Source: an uncultured Caldimonas sp. (lineage in GTDB: Bacteria > Pseudomonadota > Gammaproteobacteria > Burkholderiales > Burkholderiaceae). From it: a DNA stretch of 64,000 nucleotides. Made by a program: the position numbers and the translations under genes. The stretch lies in NCBI RefSeq assembly GCF_946480305.1, contig NZ_CAMLJQ010000022.1:3398-67397 (forward strand), in the 5' to 3' direction. Each line of letters starts with the position of its first letter. Positions within the stretch are counted from its first letter, which is position 1. The notes beneath the pieces are model-generated. The model was given only the letters and a program-made list of their open reading frames with translations. It made no database searches and was not told where the DNA came from. Positions 8,330 to 16,768 of the stretch are shown piece by piece.

Positions 8330-9637
8330 ATGCCGACACCCGATCCATACGCCGCCCAGCACGCCGCGCATGCCACCCGAGAGGACGACGACGGCGGCGG
8401 CGTGGCGCGCTGGAAGATCATCGGCCCCGGGCTCGTGGTGGCCGCCACCGGCGTGGGCGCGGCCGACATGGTGGCCACGCTCGTGGCCGGCTCGCGCTAT
8501 GGCTATGCGCTGTTCTGGGCGGTGATCGTGGGGGTGATCCTGAAGATCATCCTGGTCGAGGGCGCAGGGCGGTTCACGCTCGCCACCGGCAAGACGATCT
8601 TCGAGGGCTGGCAATCGCTCGGCCGCTGGACCACCTGGTACTTCGGCCCGTACATCGTGATCTGGGGCTTCGTGTATGGCGCCACGGCGATGTCGTCTGC
8701 CGCGATGCCGCTGGCGGCGCTCTTTCCGGGCGTCGACCTGAAGGTGTGGGCCGTGCTGATGGGGCTGGCGGGCTTCACGATGGTGTGGTTCGGCCGCTAT
8801 GCCCTGTTCGAGAAGATCACGGCGGTGCTGGTGGGGCTGATGTTCGTGACGGTGGTGGGGCTCGCGATCATCGCGATGCCCAACCTGCCGGCGCTGGCGG
8901 CGGGGCTGGTGCCGAGCATTCCGCGAGGCGGGCTGCTCTACACGCTGGCGCTGGCCGGCGGCGTGGGCGGCACCATCACGCTTGCGGCCTACGGCTACTG
9001 GCTGCGCGAGAAGGGTTGGTACACGCCCAAGTGGATGAAGGTGATGCGGCTCGACAACGCGATGGCCTACGTCGTCACCGGCATCTTCGTGGTCGCCATG
9101 CTCATCGTCGGCGCCGAGGTGGTGCGGGCGGCCGGCGTGTCGATCAGCGCGGGCGATGCCGGGCTGCTGGATCTCACCACCGTGTTGAACGAACGCTACG
9201 GGCCGGTGGTGGGGCGTGCCTTCCTCGTGGGGTTCTGGGCCGCGTCGTTCTCTTCGGTGATCGGTGTGTGGAACGGGGTCTCGCTGATGTTTGCAGACTT
9301 CTGGGGCAACCTGCGCGGCAAGCCCTCGGGGCACCCGGACACGCGCGTGGGCGGGCGCTACTTCAAGTTCTACGTGCTGTGGCTCACGTTCCCGCCGATG
9401 GTGCTGTTCCTGCTGGAGCAGCCGATCGCGCTGATCCTGGCCTATGGGGTGCTGGGCTCGCTGTTCATGCCCTTCCTGGCGCTCACGCTGCTCGGGCTGC
9501 TCAACGGCCGCCGCGTGCCCCGGGCGTGGGCCAACCGCCCGCACACTAACGTGCTGCTGGGCATCACGGCGTTGCTGTTCCTCGTGCTGGGTGTGCAGCA
9601 GGCGCTGAAGGCGCTGGCGCCGGTGTTCGGGCGGTGA
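8330..9637 (+). CDS. Nramp-family membrane transporter lacking canonical metal motifs
   Basis: 435 residues from ATG 8330, with GGAG 6-7 bp upstream (a GTG at 8318 is the alternative). It has about eleven hydrophobic helices and the overall pattern of Nramp carriers, such as GPGLVVAATGVGAADMVATLVAGSRYGY at the start and FWAASFSSVIGVWNGVSLMFADF later. In metal-transporting Nramps, helix 1 carries Asp-Pro-Gly-Asn and helix 6 Met-Pro-His. Here the equivalents are GVGAADM (residues 41-47) and GGVGGT (around 207), so the usual Mn/Fe ligands are missing. Nramp-related carriers for other cations (for example Mg2+) also lack these residues. It is probably an inner-membrane cation transporter of unknown specificity. 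Confidence 0.8.
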   Translation: MPTPDPYAAQHAAHATREDDDGGGVARWKIIGPGLVVAATGVGAADMVATLVAGSRYGYALFWAVIVGVILKIILVEGAGRFTLATGKTIFEGWQSLGRWTTWYFGPYIVIWGFVYGATAMSSAAMPLAALFPGVDLKVWAVLMGLAGFTMVWFGRYALFEKITAVLVGLMFVTVVGLAIIAMPNLPALAAGLVPSIPRGGLLYTLALAGGVGGTITLAAYGYWLREKGWYTPKWMKVMRLDNAMAYVVTGIFVVAMLIVGAEVVRAAGVSISAGDAGLLDLTTVLNERYGPVVGRAFLVGFWAASFSSVIGVWNGVSLMFADFWGNLRGKPSGHPDTRVGGRYFKFYVLWLTFPPMVLFLLEQPIALILAYGVLGSLFMPFLALTLLGLLNGRRVPRAWANRPHTNVLLGITALLFLVLGVQQALKALAPVFGR

Positions 9638-9644
9638 ACCGGCG

Positions 9645-10079
9645 CTATTTCTGCTGCATGCGCGAGAGGTAGTCGAGCAGCGCGACGATGCGCCCCCGCA
9701 CGTACCACTCCGGATGCTGCGCGGTGCGCGAGCGGCTCAGTGCCTCGGCGCGGTACTCGTTGCCCCAGACCGGCATTTCGCGCGTGCCGTGGGGGCCGAT
9801 GTCGGTCGAGCTGCGGCCGTCGATCACTTCCCAGACGAGCTGGGTGGGAAACGCTCCGCCATTGCGCTTGGCGATCGTGGTCAGGTCGGACGGCGCCTTC
9901 ACGAGAAAGGGCTTGAGCGGGCCGTCGCCCTTGCCGGCCGTGCCATGGCAGCTCGCGCAGTTGGATTCGTATTCGAAGCGGCCGAGGTCCATCGGCTGCT
10001 CGGACGATTGGGCCGAAGCTGTGCCTGCGGCGGCGGCGAGAGACAGGCAGCTGGCGGCGTATACCAGGGTCTTTTTCAT
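9645..10079 (-). CDS. Periplasmic c-type cytochrome
   Basis: 144 residues with a cleavable signal peptide (LVYAASCLSLAAAAGTASA). The haem-attachment motif is C41-A-S-C44-H45 followed by GTAGKGDGPL, and the likely axial Met is M102 in REMPVWG, so this is a monohaem class I cytochrome c. It should carry electrons in the periplasm. The aspartates and Trp around the Met resemble small cytochromes that accompany oxidases or dehydrogenases, but no partner gene is adjacent. It is convergent with the Nramp-like gene, 7 bp from its stop, and about 290 bp from the divergent hybrid kinase gene. Confidence 0.9.
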   Translation of the reverse strand: MKKTLVYAASCLSLAAAAGTASAQSSEQPMDLGRFEYESNCASCHGTAGKGDGPLKPFLVKAPSDLTTIAKRNGGAFPTQLVWEVIDGRSSTDIGPHGTREMPVWGNEYRAEALSRSRTAQHPEWYVRGRIVALLDYLSRMQQK

Positions 10080-10369
10080 CGGGGGCTCCTTCCGGTGGGT
10101 CCATCACCGCCCCTGCGGGCGGCCTCGGGAGGGTGGGCGCACGAGGCCCTGTGACTCCTCCGCCGTCCATGATCGGCATGCGGCGCGCATCGAAGTTGAC
10201 GGTTGGCAACTCCGGCTCGCAAACGCGGGCGCGCACCGGCGTCGCTCGTGTGCAGGCAACGCATCGTCCGGCCCTGGTGGAAACGTCTTGATCCCACCAG
10301 TGCCCTGGCGGGCGGCCCGCCTGTGCTAGAAAGCAGCGACTGCCGCCAGGGCGCGGCCCGTGATTTCGC

Positions 10370-12571
10370 ATGCGTATCCGCTCCGGTCTTCTGCTGCTCG
10401 TCGTTGCCGTGTTGTTGCCCGTGCTCGTGAGCTGGGCGCTCGGGGGCACCTACATCTACCGGGAGCAGCAGGCGTTTCACCGGGCCTCGATGCGCGAAAC
10501 CGCGCGCGCACTGTCGCTCGCACTCGACCGCGAAATGGCGCGCCGCGAAACGCTGCTGCGCGCGCTGGCAGCGTCTCCTTCGCTGGCCAACAACGAGCTG
10601 GAGCGCTTCCATCGCTATGCGCGCGAGGTGGCGGCGCAAGGCGACGACGCGATCATCCTTTCCGATCTGGAGGGGCGGCAACTGCTGAACACGCGGCGGC
10701 CCTTCGGTGCGCCGCTGCCGGCGATGCTGCCCGCCGAACGTCGCGAGCGCGCGCTGTACGGCAACGAGGCCACGTTGACGAGCGATGTGTACGTGCCGCC
10801 GGCAGGGCTCGGGCCGGTCAGCTTTGCGATCCAGGTGCCGGTGCGCCGCGACGGGCAGGTGGTGCAGTTCCTCACGCTCGCCTCTTATGTGAGCCAGTTG
10901 CAGCGGCTGCTGGACGAGCAGCGGCTGCCGCAAGGCTGGCACGCGACGATCATCGACCGCCAGGGCCGCGTCGCCGCGCGCAGCTCGCAGGCCGAGCGCT
11001 TCGTCGGGCGGCCGGTGCGGCAGGAACTGATAGATCGGATCAAGGCGGCGGATGAAGGCTTCCATGAGGGCACCTCGCTGGCCGGCGTGTCGGCGACGGC
11101 GGTCTTCAGCCGCTCGCCGACGTCGCGGTGGACCTTCCTGGTGGCGGTGCCCAACGCCGAGTTGTACGGCGCGGTGGTGCAGGGGGCGGCCTGGCTGGGA
11201 GGTACTTCGCTGTTGCTGCTGTTGCTGGGCGTGGCGGCGGCCGTGGCGCTCGGGCGGCGCATTGCGGGGCCGATCGAGTCGCTCAGCCGCGCGGCCGAGC
11301 GGCTGGGGCGCCATGAACCGGTCGAGATGCGGCCCACCGGCATGGCCGAGGTGGATGCCGTGCAGCGGTCGCTCGTGAACGCCAGCAGCCAGCTGCGCCA
11401 GATCAACGCCGAACTGGAGCGCCGGGTGGCCGAGGCGGTGGCGAGCTACGAGCAGTCGCAGCGGGCCCTGGTGCAGGCGCAGAAGCTGGAGGCGCTGGGG
11501 CGGCTCACGGGCGGCATCGCCCACGATTTCAACAACGTGCTGCAGACCTTGACCACCGGGCTGCAGGCTGCCCAGCGCATCGCGCCCGAGGTGCTGGGCG
11601 AGCTGCTGGCGCGCTGCCTGCGCGCGGTGGGCCGTGGCACAGAGCTGGCACAGCAGCTGATGGCGTTCGGCCGCGTGCAGGAGGTGCGGGTGCAAACGCT
11701 CGACGTCACCCGCCATGTGCTCGAGTCACGTCCGTTGCTGCAGGGCGCGCTGCCCACCCATACGGCGCTGGAGGTGAAGCTGGAGTCGGGCCTGTGGCCG
11801 GTGACGGTGGACCCGACCCAGCTGGAGCTGGCACTGCTCAACCTGGTGATGAACGCGCGCGATGCCATGCCCGATGGCGGGCGCATCGTGCTGGAGGTGG
11901 CGAACGAGACGGTGGTGAGCGCGAGCCCCGAGGTGCCGGTTGGCGAGTACGTGCGGTTGTCGGTCACCGACAACGGCGAGGGCATGAGCGACGAGGTGTT
12001 GGCGCGGGCGTTCGATCCGTTCTTCACGACCAAGGGGGTCGGCAAGGGCGCGGGCATGGGGTTGCCGCAGGCCTACGGCTTTGCGCGGCAGAGCGGCGGC
12101 ACGCTGGTGCTGCACAGCCACCCGGGCGACGGCACCTGCGCCACGCTCTACCTGCCGCGGGCACAGGCGGGGGCCGCCGCTGCACCGCATGCGGTGGATC
12201 AGCCGGTGCCCGCGCGCGGCAAGGGGAAAGTGCTGCTGGTCGAAGACGACGAACTGGTGCGCGAAACGGTGTCCGTGGCGTTGCGTGAAGCCGGCTTCGA
12301 GATCTACACCGCCGACAACGCCGACAGCGCATGGCAGCGGCTCGAGGCAGGCGAGCGCTTCGACGCGGTGCTCACCGACGTGGTGATGCCGGGCCGCCTG
12401 AGCGGGCTCGACCTGGCGCAGCAGATCCTGTCGCGGCACCCGCACACCCGCGTGCTGGTGGCCACCGGCTACTCGGACAAGGCAGTGCAGCTGCCAGGCG
12501 TGCGGGCGCTGCCGAAGCCGTACGACCTTCAACAGGCCGTGAACGTGCTGAACGAGGCGTTGTCTGCCTGA
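10370..12571 (+). CDS. Hybrid sensor histidine kinase with C-terminal receiver
   Basis: 733 residues. Helix 1 (about 5-25) and helix 2 (about 275-297) flank a periplasmic sensory region typical of dCache/CHASE-type sensors. A HAMP-like linker follows, then the dimerisation helix with phospho-acceptor His near 384 (LTGGIAHDFNNVLQ). The ATPase domain shows an N box (LLNLVMNARDAMPDGG, about 487-502), a G1 box (VTDNGEGM) and F box (FDPFFTTK). From about 618 there is a receiver domain (KVLLVEDDELV) with the acceptor Asp near 669 (LTDVVMPG) and the conserved Lys in LPKPY. No response-regulator gene is adjacent, so output probably passes through the attached receiver or a distant partner. The signal is unknown. 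Confidence 0.9.
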   Translation: MRIRSGLLLLVVAVLLPVLVSWALGGTYIYREQQAFHRASMRETARALSLALDREMARRETLLRALAASPSLANNELERFHRYAREVAAQGDDAIILSDLEGRQLLNTRRPFGAPLPAMLPAERRERALYGNEATLTSDVYVPPAGLGPVSFAIQVPVRRDGQVVQFLTLASYVSQLQRLLDEQRLPQGWHATIIDRQGRVAARSSQAERFVGRPVRQELIDRIKAADEGFHEGTSLAGVSATAVFSRSPTSRWTFLVAVPNAELYGAVVQGAAWLGGTSLLLLLLGVAAAVALGRRIAGPIESLSRAAERLGRHEPVEMRPTGMAEVDAVQRSLVNASSQLRQINAELERRVAEAVASYEQSQRALVQAQKLEALGRLTGGIAHDFNNVLQTLTTGLQAAQRIAPEVLGELLARCLRAVGRGTELAQQLMAFGRVQEVRVQTLDVTRHVLESRPLLQGALPTHTALEVKLESGLWPVTVDPTQLELALLNLVMNARDAMPDGGRIVLEVANETVVSASPEVPVGEYVRLSVTDNGEGMSDEVLARAFDPFFTTKGVGKGAGMGLPQAYGFARQSGGTLVLHSHPGDGTCATLYLPRAQAGAAAAPHAVDQPVPARGKGKVLLVEDDELVRETVSVALREAGFEIYTADNADSAWQRLEAGERFDAVLTDVVMPGRLSGLDLAQQILSRHPHTRVLVATGYSDKAVQLPGVRALPKPYDLQQAVNVLNEALSA

Positions 12572-12598
12572 CGCGCCGAGCGCCTGCGGCGTCGTGAG

Positions 12599-12748
12599 CT
12601 AACGCGGCTTGCCTTCGCGCGCTTCGTCCTGCCGCATGTGCGAGACGAAGTAGCGGATGAAGAAGGCCGCCATGCCGACGATGAAGCCGAGCGAGGCGAG
12701 GCTCAGCAGACCATAGTCGGTGGAGATGAGATCCTTGAACGCTTGCAT
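12599..12748 (-). CDS. Small membrane protein, DUF3149 type
   Basis: A 49-codon gene with an AGGAG site 9 bp before its ATG. The product begins MQAFKDLISTDYGLLSLAS, then a hydrophobic helix (LGFIVGMAAFFIRYFV) and a charged tail (SHMRQDEAREGKPR). This matches the small DUF3149 proteins that are common in betaproteobacteria: one inner-membrane helix, an FKDL-STD-GL start and a charged C terminus. The function of the family is unknown. It lies between the 3' end of the hybrid kinase and the diguanylate cyclase gene. Confidence 0.8.
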   Translation of the reverse strand: MQAFKDLISTDYGLLSLASLGFIVGMAAFFIRYFVSHMRQDEAREGKPR

Positions 12749-12843
12749 GGCGCAGGCTCCTCGAATGACGACGTGAACAGTGTCACGCCGTCACCAGGGC
12801 CGGCGCATTGCGCTGGCGCAAACGTCGGCCGGGAGACGCAGCG

Positions 12844-14034
12844 CTACCGCGTGATCAGCCGCAACGGCTGCGATCCGGGGGCCGGTGCCGGTGTCAGCTC
12901 GCGGTCCTTGTGCATCAGGCGGCTGCGCCCGCGCTGCTTGGCGCGGTAGAGCGCCTGGTCGGCTTCGAGCAGCAGGTCGTCGAGCGTGAAGCCGGGGTCG
13001 CCGAGCACTGCCAGGCCGGCGCTGAACTCGAGCGGGTTCTTGTCGCTCGCCTCGTTGTAGCGCCGCAGGGCGGCGCGCAACCGTGCGTCGAACACCGCGG
13101 CGGCCTCGCTGCCGGCGCGCGAGAGCAGCACGCAGAACTCCTCGCCGCCGTAGCGGCAGGCCAGCTCCCCCTTGCGCATGCAACTGCGAAGCGCGGTGGC
13201 AAAGGCCTGCAGCGCCTGATCGCCGGCCGCGTGGCCGCCTTCATCGTTGATCTGCTTGAAATGGTCGAGGTCGATGATCAGCAGCACCATCGGGTCGTGG
13301 TGGCGCCGTGCCTCGGCCAGCGCACCTTCGGCACGCTCGGAGAAGGCGCGGCGGTTGAGCAGGCCGGTGAGCAGGTCGGTCTGCGCCTGCCGCTGGATCT
13401 CGCGCTCCGCTTCTTCGCGCCACGCCACGAGGCTGGCCACCGTGAGCAGCGTCGTCACCACTGGCTGCAGCAGCGCGGCCGCCAGGTTGACCGGGTGCGG
13501 TGCGCGCAGGTGCGGGTACAGCTCCGGGAAAAAGCCCCCCAGCACACCGCGCCAGACCGTGACCACGGCGAGCGCCCCCAGGGAGGCGAGCATCAGCCCC
13601 CGCCAGCGGCGACTGGCCTGGGGCGCCGCCCATGCGATGGCCACGCAGGCCCCCACCATCAGCGCGGCGAGGCCGAAGTTCGACCACGCCACCCGGAACT
13701 CGTAGCTGCCGAAGCCCAGCCAATAGCCGACCGGCGTGAGCGCCGCGATCACCCACATCGCCGCGCGCCCGGGCCGCGGGCCGAGCCAGTGGCGCATGGC
13801 GTGCCAGGTGAACACGAAGCTCATGCTCATCCAGGCGATCCACAGCGAGGAGAAGAACCGGTCGTCGATGGCGCGGGCGAGCAGGAAGCTGCCCCAGCCG
13901 AGCGCCTGAGTGACGATCGCACCTTGCGCGAACCGCGCACCCGCGCTGACCCGCCAGCCCATGATGGCCGGCAGTGCCAACGAGATCGAGAACACGTTGG
14001 CGAGCGTAACGATGATCAGCGTCTGGATGTCCAT
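12844..14034 (-). CDS. Membrane-bound GGDEF diguanylate cyclase
   Basis: 396 residues. The first ~200 contain six or seven hydrophobic helices and form a membrane sensor without a recognisable ligand-binding motif. The C-terminal domain is a complete diguanylate cyclase: DLLTGLLNRRAF, the metal site LIIDLDHFKQIND and the active site RYGGEEF near residue 295, ending with ALYRAKQRGRSR. It should make cyclic di-GMP from two GTP at the inner membrane. The product-inhibition motif RxxD upstream of GGEEF is replaced by RKGE, so feedback control may be weak. The gene follows, on the same strand and 46 bp downstream, a degenerate HD-GYP-like gene, which suggests a linked c-di-GMP role. Confidence 0.9.
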   Translation of the reverse strand: MDIQTLIIVTLANVFSISLALPAIMGWRVSAGARFAQGAIVTQALGWGSFLLARAIDDRFFSSLWIAWMSMSFVFTWHAMRHWLGPRPGRAAMWVIAALTPVGYWLGFGSYEFRVAWSNFGLAALMVGACVAIAWAAPQASRRWRGLMLASLGALAVVTVWRGVLGGFFPELYPHLRAPHPVNLAAALLQPVVTTLLTVASLVAWREEAEREIQRQAQTDLLTGLLNRRAFSERAEGALAEARRHHDPMVLLIIDLDHFKQINDEGGHAAGDQALQAFATALRSCMRKGELACRYGGEEFCVLLSRAGSEAAAVFDARLRAALRRYNEASDKNPLEFSAGLAVLGDPGFTLDDLLLEADQALYRAKQRGRSRLMHKDRELTPAPAPGSQPLRLITR

Positions 14035-14080
14035 GAGGGGCGCGGAGCCGATGATCCCGCGGGCGTGGCCGCGGAGTCTG

Positions 14081-15172
14081 TCAGGCAGCGACGCTGTTTG
14101 TTGTCGGACTTTTTCTCTCGGTGTCCCGCGGCGCAGGCTCCCGAGCCGTTTTGAGGGGGCGGGCGCTCGCCGCGGTCAGCACCCGCAAGTGGTTGACACG
14201 CACGCGCAATGCGGTCGTGCGCAAGCCGTTGCGTACGGAGTAACTGCGCAACGAGCAGTCGCGGATGGCCGGCTGCAGCAGCAGCCCGCCGTCGGCCCGC
14301 CGCAGGCTGGCGACCAGCGGCGTGTGCGCCTTGTTGCCGCGCCGGACCACCACCGCCAGCTCGCCGTTGGCCAGCGCCACGTAGGTGCCCGGCGGGTACA
14401 GCCCGAGCACGCGCAGCAAGGTGGCGCCGATGCTGTCGGGGTGGCCGGCGCTGCCCAGGCAGGCGTCGCGGGCTGCAATGGCGGGCGAGGCGGCCTCGCG
14501 GGTCTTGCGTCGGCTCAGCTTGGCGATGTAGACGTCGACCCGGCGCAGCAACTCGGCCAGGCGCGGTGCCGGTTCTGCCGCGTCGACGACGGCCGCGTCG
14601 ACCACGGTGTGATGCTGCTCCACGACGGCCAGCCAGACAGGATCGTGCACGCCGGCGCCGCGCAGCATCTCGGCGCTGGCCCGCGCATGCCCTTCGATGA
14701 GCCGGCGCTGTTCGTCCGAGGGGGAGCTGCGCTGGTGCGCCAGCGTGTCCTGTGCGGCGGTCATGCTCACGTTCATCGTCAGCGCGGCCATCGCGAGCGA
14801 CCGGATCTCGTCGTCCGACCAGCCGAGCCAACGGGCCGCCAGTTCGGCCACCACCGCGCATGCCATCGCGTGCCGGGCGCTGTAGCCGCCGAGGTCGTGC
14901 GCGGCGGCATGGAACAGCAGGTACAGCGCGCCGTCGGGCTCCCGGTCGGCCAGCTCGCGCATCTGGCCGGCAAGGCCGGTCAGCTCCACCAGCCAGGCAG
15001 CGTCGAGCTCATGCTGGGCGAGCAGTTGCGCGAAGCGACGGTGCAGGCGGTCCCAGCCGTCGAGCAGTTCGTCCGGGGAGGGTGGGCGTGGCAGCTCCGG
15101 GGTGGCCTCGGCGACGAGCGGCGCTTCCTGCGATCTGTCGTTAGCGGCTGGGTCGTCGGTTTCTTCGGGCAT
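14081..15172 (-). CDS. Degenerate HD-GYP-like protein
   Basis: About 363 residues; I use ATG 15172 (GTG 15181 is upstream). The middle part (about 95-230) has the helical pattern of an HD-GYP phosphodiesterase: HDLGGYSARHAMACAVVAELAARWLGWSDDEIRSLAMAALTMNV, EGHARASAEMLRGAG and VVEQHHTVVD. However, the metal-binding His-Asp pair and the GYP loop are not intact (the expected HDIG position reads MNVSMTAAQD). It is probably catalytically dead, perhaps a sensor or scaffold for c-di-GMP. The C-terminal ~110 residues (PPGTYVALANGELAVVVRRG) match the tail common in HD-GYP proteins, and the extreme end is basic. It is encoded just upstream of a diguanylate cyclase. Confidence 0.7.
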   Translation of the reverse strand: MPEETDDPAANDRSQEAPLVAEATPELPRPPSPDELLDGWDRLHRRFAQLLAQHELDAAWLVELTGLAGQMRELADREPDGALYLLFHAAAHDLGGYSARHAMACAVVAELAARWLGWSDDEIRSLAMAALTMNVSMTAAQDTLAHQRSSPSDEQRRLIEGHARASAEMLRGAGVHDPVWLAVVEQHHTVVDAAVVDAAEPAPRLAELLRRVDVYIAKLSRRKTREAASPAIAARDACLGSAGHPDSIGATLLRVLGLYPPGTYVALANGELAVVVRRGNKAHTPLVASLRRADGGLLLQPAIRDCSLRSYSVRNGLRTTALRVRVNHLRVLTAASARPLKTAREPAPRDTERKSPTTNSVAA

Positions 15173-15438
15173 GGTTCTCACTCTGCCGCCGACCGGTGGC
15201 CCTTCACGCGGGACCGCCGGCCGTACGGCGCGAGAGCGGAATATCCACGGCCCTGCAGGGAGGCATGTTGATGCGCGTCAAGATTGCCGGGGCCGGCTGC
15301 CAGGAACGAGGGCACGCGGCCGGGTCGCGGCGGCCGGCGTCAGCCCCCTGCCGCCCGGCTGAACCGGCACATCGAGCCCACACAGGGCATCCGGCAGCAC
15401 AAGGTGCTTGACGTCGCGGCAGTTCATATTTAGATTGT

Positions 15439-15452
15439 TGGCTAATTAGCCA
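15439..15452. promoter_or_regulatory. Perfect palindromic operator before the arsR-type gene
   Basis: TGGCTAATTAGCCA reads the same on both strands. It lies in a short A+T-rich island (15421-15466) in otherwise GC-rich DNA and ends 14 bp before the GTG start of the ArsR-family gene. Position and symmetry fit an autorepressor site for the dimeric regulator encoded next to it. Confidence 0.7.
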
Positions 15453-15466
15453 TTTGGTGAATTAAC

Positions 15467-15850
15467 GTGACAGTCGATCCCCTGAGCACCACCTTCGCGG
15501 CCCTGGCAGACCCGACGCGGCGCGCCATCCTCGCCCGCCTTGCAGAGGGCGAGGCCACCGTCAACGAGCTGGCGGCACCGTTCGATCTGCGCCTGCCCAG
15601 CGTCTCGAAGCACCTGAAGGTGCTGGAGCAGGCCGGGCTCATCGAGCAGAGCCGGCAGGCCCAGTGGCGGCCGCGGCGGCTGCAGGCCGCGCCGCTGAAG
15701 GAGGTGGCGCAGTGGGTCGATCGCTACCGCAGGTTCTGGGACGACAGCTTCGATCGCATGTCCGACTACCTCGATGCACTTCAGACCCACCCCGAACAGA
15801 CCCACCCCGAACAGGAGCAAGCCCATGGCCGAAGGAAGAAGCAACGCTGA
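15467..15850 (+). CDS. ArsR-family transcriptional repressor
   Basis: 127 residues from a GTG start. It has the classic winged-helix ArsR fold: FAALADPTRRAILARLAEGEATVNELAAPFDLRLPSVSKHLKVLEQAGLI, where PSVSKHLKVL is the recognition helix. The usual metal-binding Cys pairs of arsenic or zinc sensors are absent; this is the subgroup paired with SRPBCC/AHSA1 proteins, whose ligand is generally unknown. The tail carries a tandem repeat (THPEQTHPEQEQ) encoded by a 15-bp direct repeat. It overlaps the next gene by 26 bp and forms an operon with SRPBCC and GFA genes. A palindrome directly upstream is the likely operator. Confidence 0.9.
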   Translation: MTVDPLSTTFAALADPTRRAILARLAEGEATVNELAAPFDLRLPSVSKHLKVLEQAGLIEQSRQAQWRPRRLQAAPLKEVAQWVDRYRRFWDDSFDRMSDYLDALQTHPEQTHPEQEQAHGRRKKQR

Positions 15851-16334
15851 GCCGCTGCCCGGCGAGCACGAGCTCGTGATCACCCGCGTGCTCGACGCAC
15901 CGCGGGAACTCGTCTTCAAGTTGTGGACGACCCCGGAGCACCTCGCGCAGTGGTGGGGCCCTCGGGACGATGACGGCCGCGATTTCAGCGCGCCGTCGAT
16001 CGAGCTCGATTTCCGCCCCGGCGGGGCCTACCGCATCTGCATACGCTCGCCGCAGGGAGACGACTACTGGCACAGCGGAACCTATCGCGAGATCGTCGAG
16101 CCGGAGCGCCTGTCGTTCACCTTCCGCTGGGAGGAAGAGGGTGCGCCGGTGACGCTGGTCGAGGTGAGCCTGGCCGAGCACGGGCCCGGGCGCACGATGC
16201 TGACCTTCCGTCAGTCGGGCCTGCCCAGCGCGGAGTCACGCGACGGCCACGAAGGCGGATGGAAGGAGTGCATGGATCGCCTCGGCGAGCGCGCCGCCAT
16301 GGCAGCCCGCGCGGCCGTCGGAGCCCAGGCATGA
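15825..16334 (+). CDS. SRPBCC/AHSA1 ligand-binding protein
   Basis: About 169 residues from ATG 15825, which has AGGAG upstream inside the end of the arsR-type gene. It is a START-like helix-grip domain: ITRVLDAPRELVFKLWTTPEHLAQWWGP at the N terminus, a long beta-sheet (GGAYRICIRSPQGDDYWHSGTY, RLSFTFRW) and a C-terminal helix (GGWKECMDRLGE). Proteins of this family bind hydrophobic ligands, and when encoded with ArsR-type regulators they are thought to act on or sense small molecules. The start is embedded in the preceding gene and its stop overlaps the GFA gene (ATGA), so the three are translationally coupled. Confidence 0.9.
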   Translation: MAEGRSNAEPLPGEHELVITRVLDAPRELVFKLWTTPEHLAQWWGPRDDDGRDFSAPSIELDFRPGGAYRICIRSPQGDDYWHSGTYREIVEPERLSFTFRWEEEGAPVTLVEVSLAEHGPGRTMLTFRQSGLPSAESRDGHEGGWKECMDRLGERAAMAARAAVGAQA

Positions 16335-16684
16335 GCGGACGCTACCTGGGCAGCTGCCACTGCGGGCGCGTGGCGCTCGAGGTCACCGGCGAGCTGGAGA
16401 GCGCGATGGCGTGCAACTGCTCGATCTGCTCGCGCAAGGGCTCGCTGCTGTGGTTCGTGCCGCGTGCGCAGATGCAGCTGCGCACGCCGGAGCAGGCCGC
16501 GGCCACCTACACCTTCAACCAGCACGTCATCAAACACCGCTTCTGCCCGGTGTGCGGTATCCACCCGTACGGCGAGGGCACCGGGCCCGATGGTCAGCCG
16601 ATCGCGGCGATCAACGTGCGCTGCCTCGCCAACGTCGACCTCGATGCGATCGAGGTCACACACTTCGACGGGCGCTCGCTCTAG
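16331..16684 (+). CDS. GFA-family zinc protein
   Basis: 117 residues starting at ATG 16331, inside the ATGA overlap with the SRPBCC gene. The cysteine pattern is that of the GFA (glutathione-dependent formaldehyde-activating-like) fold: C9-H-C11, C28-x-C30-x2-C33 and C72-x2-C75, binding two zinc ions. The founding member was proposed to speed formaldehyde-glutathione adduct formation, but most relatives have no proven activity. In this operon it may handle a reactive small molecule sensed by the ArsR protein. This is inference from context. Confidence 0.85.
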   Translation: MSGRYLGSCHCGRVALEVTGELESAMACNCSICSRKGSLLWFVPRAQMQLRTPEQAAATYTFNQHVIKHRFCPVCGIHPYGEGTGPDGQPIAAINVRCLANVDLDAIEVTHFDGRSL

Positions 16685-16768
16685 GGCCTGTCCGAGGCGC
16701 TTGACGAAGGACAAGCCCGCGCCGGCGGAGCGGGAAGGACGGCGCCGCGGGGCTGCGGCTGCCGGGCA

